A stretch of 64,000 bases of DNA, from assembly GCF_003426815.1 (NCBI RefSeq), contig NZ_QKYK01000004.1:211084-275083 (forward strand), read 5' to 3'. Source of the DNA: Desertimonas flava (lineage in GTDB: Bacteria; Actinomycetota; Acidimicrobiia; Acidimicrobiales; Ilumatobacteraceae). Below the pieces are notes generated by a model. It worked only from the letters and a program-made list of their open reading frames with translations, searched no databases and was not told the origin of the DNA. This document shows positions 32,239-40,854 of this stretch, piece after piece; the first letter of the stretch is position 1, and each line of letters starts with the position of its first letter. A program made the position numbers and the translations under genes.

Positions 32239-33929
32239 TCGGGCGACGGCCGCGGCTCGTCTACGTCGACTCGATCGAGGCCCGTCGCCGAGCCGGCGCG
32301 CTGGCCCGTCGCTTCCACATCACGCTGCTACTCGCTGCGGTCATCGGGGTGCTCACGGGTCTCGCCGTCGCCGGCTTCGACGTCGCCGTCTCGGAAACCC
32401 TCGAGTTCGTGCTCGACCAACCGCTGATCGTGGTCGCGCTGGTACCGCCACTCGGGCTGATCGGCGTCAATGTGCTCAACCGCGTCTGTCGCGACGACGA
32501 TGCCGCGACGACCGACGCCTACATGCGCGCCTACCACGAGCGCGGCGGGCGGCTGTCGCTGCGGCAGCTGTGGCGCAAGCTGATCGGCTCGGCGCTGACG
32601 CTCGGCTCGGGCAACGCGTTCGGCTTCGAGGGTCCGTCGATCCTCCTCGGCAGCACGATCGGTACGAACGTGGAGGAGCGCTTCGGCTCACGCGAGGGAC
32701 GCGACGACGCCAAGGTGTTGATGGTCGCCGGGGCCGCGGCCGGGGTCGCTGCCGTCTTCAAGGCGCCCCTCACCGGCGTCGTGTTCGCCCTCGAGGTGCC
32801 CTATCGCGCCGACGTCGCGCGCCGCGCCCTACTGCCCAGCCTCGTCGCGGCCGGGACGTCGTACGTGACGTTCGCCGCGCTGCTCGGCACCGAGCCGCTG
32901 TTGGCCACCGGCGGATCGGCCCCCTTCGATCTCCGCGACCTCGGCGGCGGCCTGCTCCTCGGCATCGTCTGCGGGGTGCTCGCCCGCCTCGGCGCCGCGG
33001 CCATCGGCCGAGCGAAGCGTCTCCAGCTCTCTCGAACCCTCCGTGTCGCCCTCGCGGCCGGCGCCCTCGCCGCCCTCGCACCCGTCGGCCAGTGGTGGTT
33101 CGACGGCCCGTTCCATCTCGGGCCGAGCTACGAGACGATCGAGTGGGCCAGTCACCCCGACCGCACCGTCGCCGTCCTCGCCGGCGTGTTCGCGTTGCGG
33201 GCGATCGCCACCTGGTTGGGCGTCGCCGCCGGCGGGATCGGCGGCCTGTTCATCCCGCTCGTCACGCAGGGCGCGATCGTCGGCGCGCTCTGCCAGCACA
33301 TCCTCGATGCGCCGAACCCGCTGCTCTTCCCGACCGTGGGGATCGCCGCCTTCCTCGGGGCCGGCTACCGCACTCCGCTCGCCGGCGTCGCGTTCGTGGC
33401 CGAGGCGACGGGCCAGCCGGGATTCCTGGTGCCCGCGCTGCTCGCCGCCGCGGCGTCGCAGCTGACGATGGGCCGGCAGAGCTTCAGTCCGTATCAGCGC
33501 CACGAGCGAGCCGCCGACATCGGGCCGCTGACGACATTGGCGGTGGCGGACATCATGAATCCCAACGCCGACACGGTCGACGTCTCCCTGGCGCTCGGCG
33601 ACGCCCTCACGGTGATGCTGTCGCAGAACCGGCGCTGGGCACCCGCCGTCGACGGCGGCGCCTACGCCGGCCTGCTCGCCGTCACCGACATCGTCGGCGT
33701 GCCGCGCGACGAGTGGTCGTCCCGCACGGTCGGCGACGTGATCCGGTCCGACGTCCTGCCGGCATCGGCCCGCGAAACGGTGGCGTCGGTGAGCGAACGA
33801 CTTCGTGCTGCCGGCGTCCGGGCCGTCGCGGTCACCGACGGTGATCGTGTGGTCGGCGTCGTGACGCAGCGAGATCTCGACAACGTCGAGGTCCTGCTCG
33901 ACCACCTCGCCAACACGGCGGAAGGCTGA
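32232..33929 (+). CDS. ClC-family chloride channel/transporter with C-terminal CBS pair
   Basis: A 565-residue membrane protein. ClC signature regions are GSGNAFGFEGPSILLGSTIG (125-144, with the gating glutamate E133), AGVAAVFKAPLTGVVFALEV and GVAAGGIGGLFIPLV. The Ser of the first signature (GSG) is kept. The last ~130 residues form two CBS motifs (VADIMNPNADTVDVSLALGD ... VVGVVTQRDLDNVEVLLDHL), which often bind adenine nucleotides. A Cl-/H+ antiporter is likely from the retained glutamate. It is co-transcribed with the MarR gene. Confidence 0.93.
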   Translation: MVIGRRPRLVYVDSIEARRRAGALARRFHITLLLAAVIGVLTGLAVAGFDVAVSETLEFVLDQPLIVVALVPPLGLIGVNVLNRVCRDDDAATTDAYMRAYHERGGRLSLRQLWRKLIGSALTLGSGNAFGFEGPSILLGSTIGTNVEERFGSREGRDDAKVLMVAGAAAGVAAVFKAPLTGVVFALEVPYRADVARRALLPSLVAAGTSYVTFAALLGTEPLLATGGSAPFDLRDLGGGLLLGIVCGVLARLGAAAIGRAKRLQLSRTLRVALAAGALAALAPVGQWWFDGPFHLGPSYETIEWASHPDRTVAVLAGVFALRAIATWLGVAAGGIGGLFIPLVTQGAIVGALCQHILDAPNPLLFPTVGIAAFLGAGYRTPLAGVAFVAEATGQPGFLVPALLAAAASQLTMGRQSFSPYQRHERAADIGPLTTLAVADIMNPNADTVDVSLALGDALTVMLSQNRRWAPAVDGGAYAGLLAVTDIVGVPRDEWSSRTVGDVIRSDVLPASARETVASVSERLRAAGVRAVAVTDGDRVVGVVTQRDLDNVEVLLDHLANTAEG

Positions 33930-33944
33930 CCACCGTTCCCCAGT

Positions 33945-34023
33945 GCTTCTGGGCGCGTTCCGTGACGGTGGGCGTCACAGAACGCACCCGGAAGCGGAAT
34001 TGGCACGATTCGCGCCCAGAAGC
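33945..34023. repeat. nested palindromic element between convergent genes
   Basis: Outer arms GCTTCTGGGCGCG (33945-33957) and CGCGCCCAGAAGC (34011-34023) are perfect 13-base complements. Inside lies a second hairpin, GTTCCGTGACG (33957-33967) and CGTCACAGAAC (33973-33983), with one mismatch and a 5-base loop. The element fills the gap between the ClC gene and a minus-strand lipoprotein gene. It may be a bidirectional terminator or a REP/MITE-like repeat. Confidence 0.6.
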
Positions 34024-34027
34024 GGGG

Positions 34028-34336
34028 TCAGCCGGTGGTGTCGGCCGGCATCATCGCCTCGTCCATCTCGGTCGTCATCGAGTCGGTCGCCATCGCCCCC
34101 ATGGCGTCGGTGCCCGACGACATCTCGGTGGACATCGACTCGGTGGCCATGGCGTCGGTGGACATCGACTCGGTGGACATCGCCTCGGTCATCATCGACG
34201 TGGAGTCGGCCGGGGCCGGGTCGTCGTCATCGTCGTCGCCGCACGCGGCGAGCGTCACCGGGACGGCGGCGGCCAGGACGATGGCGGCGGCTCGGCGAAG
34301 CGGGTGCCGATGGCGCGGGCTCGGTGGACGGGTCAT
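34028..34336 (-). CDS. small Met/Ser/Thr-rich lipoprotein
   Basis: A 102-residue lipoprotein. The signal peptide has a basic start and AAAIVLAAAVPVTLAAC, with lipobox LAAC and the mature end CGDDDDDDPAP. The rest is a low-complexity chain of short units such as ESMSTDAMATESMST, with about 17 methionines. Met-rich extracellular repeats can bind Cu(I), but here they may be only a flexible tether. GGAGG precedes ATG 34336. It lies downstream of the molybdopterin oxidoreductase gene on the same strand with a 43-base gap. Confidence 0.75.
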   Translation of the reverse strand: MTRPPSPRHRHPLRRAAAIVLAAAVPVTLAACGDDDDDDPAPADSTSMMTEAMSTESMSTDAMATESMSTEMSSGTDAMGAMATDSMTTEMDEAMMPADTTG

Positions 34337-34379
34337 GGATCCTCCTGATGGGGGTTGGGGTGGGAACGGGAGTCGGGGG

Positions 34380-35999
34380 TCAGGCCACGGTGACGTCGCG
34401 GAAGTGCCAGCCGGTGGCACCGTCGGGGGCCGGGTCCGCCCTCACCGCGGTCTGCGTGTATCCGGTCGCGTCAGTGGCTCGGACCTGGATCCGGTGACGA
34501 CCCGGCGTGGCGTCCCAGGCGAGGTGCCACTGCACCCAGGTGTCGTCGCTGGCGGTCCGGCCGAGCTCGGCCTCGATCCAACCACCGTCGTCGACCTGGA
34601 CCTCGATGCGCTCGATCCCGATGTTCGGCGCCCACGCGACGCCGGCGATCGGCTGCGGCCCGGCGACGAGCTCGGCGTCGTTCGACGGCACGTCGATGCG
34701 CGACATCGTCTTGATCGGCCCCTCCTTCGACCAGCCGCGCGGCACCCAGTAGCCGTCGAAGTCCTCCCACGTGGTGAGCTCGATGGACTCCAGCCACTTC
34801 GTCGCCGACACGTAGCCGTAGAGCCCCGACACGACGAGCCGGGCGGGGAAGCCGTGATCGGCCGGGAGCGGCTCGCCGTTCATCGCGTAGGCGACGAGAG
34901 CGGTCCGGCCGTCGAGGGCGGCGGCAGTGGGGAAGCCGGCGGTGAAGCCGTCGACGGACCGCCCGACGATCTGGGTGGCCCCGTCACGGACGCCAGCACG
35001 ATCGAGCAGCGCGGACAGCGGCACGCCCTGCCAGACGGCGTTGCCCACGAGGTGCCCGCCGACCTCGTTGGACACGCACTGGATCGTCACCGTCTCCTCG
35101 ACGCTCTCCATCGCCAGCAGTTCGTCGTAGGTGATCGAGAACGGCGAGTCGACCATCCCCTTCAGCGAGAGGATCCAGCCGGCCGGGTCCACCTGGGGTG
35201 TGAGCAGTGCGGTGTCGATCCGGTAGAAGTCATCGGTGGCGGTCACGTACGGCGTGAGTCCCGGCGCGTCGAAGGGCTGCGACGCGGGCGGGAGGGTCGA
35301 GCGACGCGGCCGCGGCAGCACCGTGCTGCGTCGCACGGCGGCGACGGTGTCAGCCGAGCGAACCCGGCGCGACCAAGCCGTCGCCGAGCCGGCCACCACC
35401 GCCAGACCGGCGGTCCCGGCGAGGAAGGCGCGACGGTCGACGATGGTCTGGCGGATGCGCGCCGGCGTGCCGACGGGTGTGGCTGAGGGAGAGGGATCCT
35501 GTGGCGGCCGGATGCTGATTGCCGATGGGCGGGCCAGCCGCCACAGGAGACCGAAGGCGGCGACCCCGGACAACACCGCGGCGGCGGCACAGATCACGGC
35601 GTCGCTCGTGGTGCCCTGAGGATCGGTGCTCATCGCCCAGGCGCCGACGGCACCGAACGCGGCGAACCCGAGCGGCGCGGCGATCCAACGGCGCCGCGCC
35701 GCCAGACCGAGAACGATGCCGAGGATCAACGAGACGACCACGATGCCCGTGACGAGCGCCTTCTTGTCGTTGGTGCCGAAGAGCCGCACGGCGAGTTCCT
35801 TGAGGCGAGCGGCGAAGCGGTCGATGAACTCGGATCCGACCGCTGTCACCGGCGACTGCGCCGAGTCGACGGCGGCGGCCGCCAGCTCACCGGCCGCGAG
35901 CGCCACGCCCGCGGCGACGAAGCCGGACATCGCCGCCGCGCGGCGGCTGATCGTGGGCGAGGGAACTTCGGTGGGGCGCCCCGTCGTGGGCGGCTGCAT
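34380..35999 (-). CDS. membrane-anchored molybdopterin oxidoreductase (sulfite oxidase/YedY-like)
   Basis: A 539-residue protein. Four hydrophobic helices lie at about 20-40, 82-100, 105-122 and 132-152, then a fifth stretch with a twin-arginine start, VDRRAFLAGTAGLAVVAGS (about 187-205). The catalytic Oxidored_molyb domain follows, with the Mo-ligand cysteine C308 in VTIQCVSNEVGGHLVGNAVW. The C-terminus is a Mo-co dimerisation Ig-like domain (WAPNIGIERIEVQVDDGGW). It probably acts outside the membrane, by analogy with related actinobacterial enzymes; the substrate is not known. The start is uncertain (ATG 35999 or GTG 36008, no clear RBS). It is divergent from a two-component system 120 bases away. 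Confidence 0.9.
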   Translation of the reverse strand: MQPPTTGRPTEVPSPTISRRAAAMSGFVAAGVALAAGELAAAAVDSAQSPVTAVGSEFIDRFAARLKELAVRLFGTNDKKALVTGIVVVSLILGIVLGLAARRRWIAAPLGFAAFGAVGAWAMSTDPQGTTSDAVICAAAAVLSGVAAFGLLWRLARPSAISIRPPQDPSPSATPVGTPARIRQTIVDRRAFLAGTAGLAVVAGSATAWSRRVRSADTVAAVRRSTVLPRPRRSTLPPASQPFDAPGLTPYVTATDDFYRIDTALLTPQVDPAGWILSLKGMVDSPFSITYDELLAMESVEETVTIQCVSNEVGGHLVGNAVWQGVPLSALLDRAGVRDGATQIVGRSVDGFTAGFPTAAALDGRTALVAYAMNGEPLPADHGFPARLVVSGLYGYVSATKWLESIELTTWEDFDGYWVPRGWSKEGPIKTMSRIDVPSNDAELVAGPQPIAGVAWAPNIGIERIEVQVDDGGWIEAELGRTASDDTWVQWHLAWDATPGRHRIQVRATDATGYTQTAVRADPAPDGATGWHFRDVTVA

Positions 36000-36119
36000 G
36001 ACGAGCACGGGGCCAGGCTCGCGACCCGGTCGAACAGGGCGCGAACACCGATCTCAACAATCGCGAAACTCTCGATCCCGTCGCGCCCCGGTCGGGTGGC
36101 CCGGCCTACGCTCGCCGTC

Positions 36120-36818
36120 GTGGCCACCACCACACCCCAGGTCCTCGTCGTCGACGACGAGCCGATGGTGCGCGAGGTGGTGGCGCGGTATCTGCAGCGT
36201 GACGGCGTCCGCGTCCACGAGCTCGACGACGGCGCGGCCGCCCTGGCCTGGCTCGAGGGCAACCGACCCGATCTCGTGGTGCTCGACATCATGCTGCCGG
36301 GCGTCGACGGCCTGGCGATCCTCCGCAGCATCCGGGCGAGCGGCGACGTCCCCGTCGTGCTGCTCACGGCCCGCACCGACGAGGTCGACCGCGTCGTGGG
36401 GCTCGAGCTGGGTGCCGACGATTACGTCGTCAAGCCGTTCTCGCCGCGCGAGCTGGCCGCCCGGGTGCGCAACATGCTGCGCCGGGCCAGCACCTCGCCG
36501 GTGCAGCCCGGCTCGGGCGTCCTCGACTTCGGAACGCTGCGGATCGACCCGGCGGCCCGGGAGGCGACAGTCGGCGGGGTGCCGGTCACCCTCACGCCGA
36601 AGGAGTTCGACCTCCTCCACGTCCTCGCCCGATCGCCGCGGCAGGTGTTCAGCCGCAGCCAGCTGCTCGAGCTCGTCTGGGAGTCGTCGGCCGACTTCCA
36701 GGACCCGGCGACCGTGACGGTGCACGTCGGCCGCCTGCGCCAGAAGATCGAACCCGACCCCGACCGGCCGCGCTGGATCGTCACCGCCTGGGGCGTCGGC
36801 TACCGGTTCGAGCCGTGA
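36120..36818 (+). CDS. OmpR/PhoB-family response regulator
   Basis: A 232-residue regulator. The receiver has VLVVDDEPMVREVVARYLQ, the phospho-acceptor in LVVLDIMLPGVDG and the switch lysine in DYVVKPFSPRELAAR. The C-terminal winged helix has VTLTPKEFDLLHVLARSP and TVTVHVGRLRQKIEPD. GTG 36120 is chosen, with 36096 as the alternative. Its stop overlaps the start of the histidine kinase gene. The divergent molybdopterin enzyme gene is a plausible target. Confidence 0.93.
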   Translation: MATTTPQVLVVDDEPMVREVVARYLQRDGVRVHELDDGAAALAWLEGNRPDLVVLDIMLPGVDGLAILRSIRASGDVPVVLLTARTDEVDRVVGLELGADDYVVKPFSPRELAARVRNMLRRASTSPVQPGSGVLDFGTLRIDPAAREATVGGVPVTLTPKEFDLLHVLARSPRQVFSRSQLLELVWESSADFQDPATVTVHVGRLRQKIEPDPDRPRWIVTAWGVGYRFEP

Positions 36819-37990
36819 TGCTCGCCTCCTCCTGGTCCGACACGGTCCGCGACCGGCCGGCGGCGTCCGTGGTCGCTGCGCTGGCCGTGCTCGCCGCGGC
36901 GGGTCTGGCGGGGCTCGGGCTGCGGGTCGTCACCGGACGGACGCGCCAGCTGCGCACGCTCGTCCTGGCCATCGCCATCGCGTCCCTGGGTGTCGGGGCG
37001 ATCGCCGCCGTGGCCCTCGGCCGGCTGATGGTGCTCGACGCCGGCGAGGCCCGCTCGGCCCTCGGCGTCCTCGCCGTGACTGCGGTGGTGGCCGGCGTGC
37101 TCACCGTCATCGCCTCGTCGCCGCTCGGTCGCGATGCCGCCCGGCTCGAAGAGGCGGTGCGGCGCCTCGAGGCCGGCGACCGCACGGCCCGAACGGGCGT
37201 CGACCGCCGCGACGAACTGGGCCACGTGGCCCGGGCGCTCGACGAGCTCACCGAACGCCTCGACTCCCTGGAGCGGGAACGAGCGGCGATCGAGGACGAG
37301 CGACGGCGGACGTTCACGAGTGTCGGCCACGATCTGCGCACGCCACTCAGCGCGCTGCGCGCCGCCGTCGAGGCGCTCGCCGACGGGGTCGCTCCCGACC
37401 CGGAGCGCTACCTGCGCTCGATGGCCCGCGACGTCGAGGCCCTCGGCGCGCTCATCGACGACGTGTTCCTCCTCGCCACCATCGAGTCGGGGCGACTCGA
37501 CCTCGCACGTGAACCCGTCGACCTCGGTGAGCTGGCCGACGAAGCGGTCGAGGCGTTGACGCCCGCAGCCAACGTCAAGCACGTCACGCTCGGGCTGCGT
37601 TCGCCGGGATCGGTCCGCGTCGACGGCAACGCCAAGGCGATCTCACGCGTGCTGCGCAACCTCGTCGACAACGCGATCCGCCACTCGCCGCCGGGCGGTG
37701 CCGTCGACGTGGTCGTGACCGTCGACCCCACGCCCACGGTGTCGGTGGTCGACACCGGCGCGGGGTTCTCCACCGAGTTCGCCAGCCACGCCTTCGAGCC
37801 GTTCGCACGCGCCGACGCCAGCCGGACGAGAGCGACCGGTGGGGCCGGCCTCGGGCTCGTGATCGCCCGCGGTCTCATCGAGGCGCACGGCGGGCGGATC
37901 TGGATCGAGCCCTCCGAACCCGACGTTTGCGGCGGCCGGGTCACCTTCGCTCTGCCGGCACTGGCGACCGACGGCCCCGCCGTCTCCTGA
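36818..37990 (+). CDS. sensor histidine kinase
   Basis: A 390-residue membrane kinase. Hydrophobic helices lie at about 17-38, 47-67 and 81-99, with little sequence outside the membrane. A HAMP-like linker follows (LEEAVRRLEAGDRTARTGVD). The H box is TSVGHDLRTPLSALRAAVEA, the N box VLRNLVDNAIRHSPPGGAVD and the G boxes SVVDTGAGFS and GGAGLGLVIARGLIEAHGG. ATG 36818 shares its A with the stop of the response regulator (TGATG). With short extracellular loops it may sense the membrane or an intramembrane signal. Confidence 0.93.
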   Translation: MLASSWSDTVRDRPAASVVAALAVLAAAGLAGLGLRVVTGRTRQLRTLVLAIAIASLGVGAIAAVALGRLMVLDAGEARSALGVLAVTAVVAGVLTVIASSPLGRDAARLEEAVRRLEAGDRTARTGVDRRDELGHVARALDELTERLDSLERERAAIEDERRRTFTSVGHDLRTPLSALRAAVEALADGVAPDPERYLRSMARDVEALGALIDDVFLLATIESGRLDLAREPVDLGELADEAVEALTPAANVKHVTLGLRSPGSVRVDGNAKAISRVLRNLVDNAIRHSPPGGAVDVVVTVDPTPTVSVVDTGAGFSTEFASHAFEPFARADASRTRATGGAGLGLVIARGLIEAHGGRIWIEPSEPDVCGGRVTFALPALATDGPAVS

Positions 37991-38087
37991 CGCCGTCAGC
38001 GGCTCGCGGCCGGGCGGACCGCCACGCAGCGACGCTCGTGGACGTGCACGTCTTCCATCCGATTCGAGCTGATTCCGTCCGAATCGC

Positions 38088-38117
38088 ATGAAACAAGATG
38101 GAAACAGTGCGTATAAC
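38088..38117 (+). promoter_or_regulatory. promoter of the ammonium transporter operon with GAAAC repeats
   Basis: ATGAAA (38088-38093), an 18-base spacer and TATAAC (38112-38117) make a good vegetative-type promoter. Two GAAAC units (38090-38094, 38101-38105) separated by 6 bases overlap it and recall half-sites of the actinobacterial nitrogen regulator GlnR. The GTNAC partner units are not clear. Confidence 0.45.
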
Positions 38118-38208
38118 TCCAGGAAATGCTGCTCCTCTAAGGTCCGCATGCGGCAGGCGAGTCAGCGCGGACGGTTCTGCTTCTGTGACCAAGATCGAGG
38201 AGGACCTC

Positions 38209-39952
<1,744 letters not shown>

Positions 39953-39958
39953 GGATCG

Positions 39959-39990
39959 GACGGGTCCGAGCCGCACGGTGCGGACCCGTC
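39959..39990 (+). terminator. hairpin after glnK
   Basis: GACGGGTCCG and CGGACCCGTC form perfect 10-base arms around a 12-base loop, 6 bases after the glnK stop. There is no U-tract. Confidence 0.55.
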
Positions 39991-40027
39991 ACGGCCGGAT
40001 CGCCGGAGGCCGCAAAGGAGCTCGCCC

Positions 40028-40750
40028 GTGACCCTCAGGCATTCCACGCAGAGCCCTGAGCTCACCGATGCCGTGGTGGCCGTCGCCAGATCGCGTCGCT
40101 CGCCCGACACCGCCGTGGCCGACGCACTGGCGGCCGCCGGCGCCGACGTGAGGCTGTTCCGGGTGAGTCGTACGATCGCCGATCAGCTCACGACCGACCC
40201 ACCCGACGTGGTCGTGATCGACCATTCGAACGACGATTTCAACGTGACGCGGCTCTGCGCTTCGGTCCACGACGCCGTTCCGGCGCCGATCCTCGTGTAC
40301 ACCGCGGCCAACAACTCCAGCGACGAGGAGATGGTGGAGCTGCTCGACTGCGGAGCCAACGCCGTCGTCACCAGCGAGGTGTCGCCGGCGCGGTTGCTCG
40401 CCCAGGTCGGCGCCATCCTCCGCCTCGCCGAACCGAGGGAGCGGCGGATCGAGCCGCTCTCCATCGGCGACGTGACGCTGGACGAGGAGAACCACCGGTT
40501 GATGATCGGCGAGTCGGTCGTGCCCTGCTCGCCGTTGCTCCGGCGACTGTTCGCCGTGCTCGCCGAGTCGCCCGACCGGGCGGTCTCGCAGAGCACCCTG
40601 TTGAGCCGGGTGTGGGGTCTCGACGCCTCGACCCGCACACACCGTGTCCGCTTCGCGATCGGGTCTCTGCGCAAGGTGCTCGGTTCGGGACCGCAGCGGC
40701 CACGCATCGAGACGGTGCCGATGGGCTATCGGCTGGCGACCCCCAAGTAG
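40028..40750 (+). CDS. response regulator-like protein with degenerate receiver and winged helix
   Basis: A 240-residue protein. The C-terminus (about 145-238) is an OmpR-type winged helix: PLLRRLFAVLAESPDRAVSQ, RTHRVRFAIGSLRKVLG and the end ETVPMGYRL. The receiver-like N-terminus keeps an aspartate in VVVIDHSNDD (D65), but the acidic pair after strand 1 is missing (ADVRLFRVSR), and the conserved Lys-Pro before helix 5 is replaced (NAVVTSEVSP). It resembles the GlnR-like group of actinobacterial regulators that act without phosphorylation. Placed after amtB-glnK, a nitrogen-control role is inferred. AAGGAG precedes GTG 40028. Confidence 0.82.
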   Translation: MTLRHSTQSPELTDAVVAVARSRRSPDTAVADALAAAGADVRLFRVSRTIADQLTTDPPDVVVIDHSNDDFNVTRLCASVHDAVPAPILVYTAANNSSDEEMVELLDCGANAVVTSEVSPARLLAQVGAILRLAEPRERRIEPLSIGDVTLDEENHRLMIGESVVPCSPLLRRLFAVLAESPDRAVSQSTLLSRVWGLDASTRTHRVRFAIGSLRKVLGSGPQRPRIETVPMGYRLATPK

Positions 40751-40770
40751 ACACTCCCCAACCGTGTACC

Positions 40771-40815
40771 CTGACCACCTGGTGTGCCGGGAAGTCTGGT
40801 CGGCGTGATCACGCC
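40771..40815 (+). ncRNA. possible structured leader RNA before the Mrp antiporter operon
   Basis: The 104 bases before mnhA contain exclusive pairings. A 7-base stem joins CTGACCA (40771-40777) to TGGTCGG (40797-40803) around a 19-base loop that itself contains ACCA/TGGT and GCCG/CGGC options. The right arm overlaps the perfect palindrome GGCGTGATCACGCC (40802-40815), so both cannot form at once. Such alternatives before a cation antiporter operon suggest a cation-sensing or other riboswitch-like leader. I cannot assign a known family. Confidence 0.35.
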
Positions 40816-40854
40816 CCGACCCCCGAGGACCACCGTGCCGACCATCCACATCCG

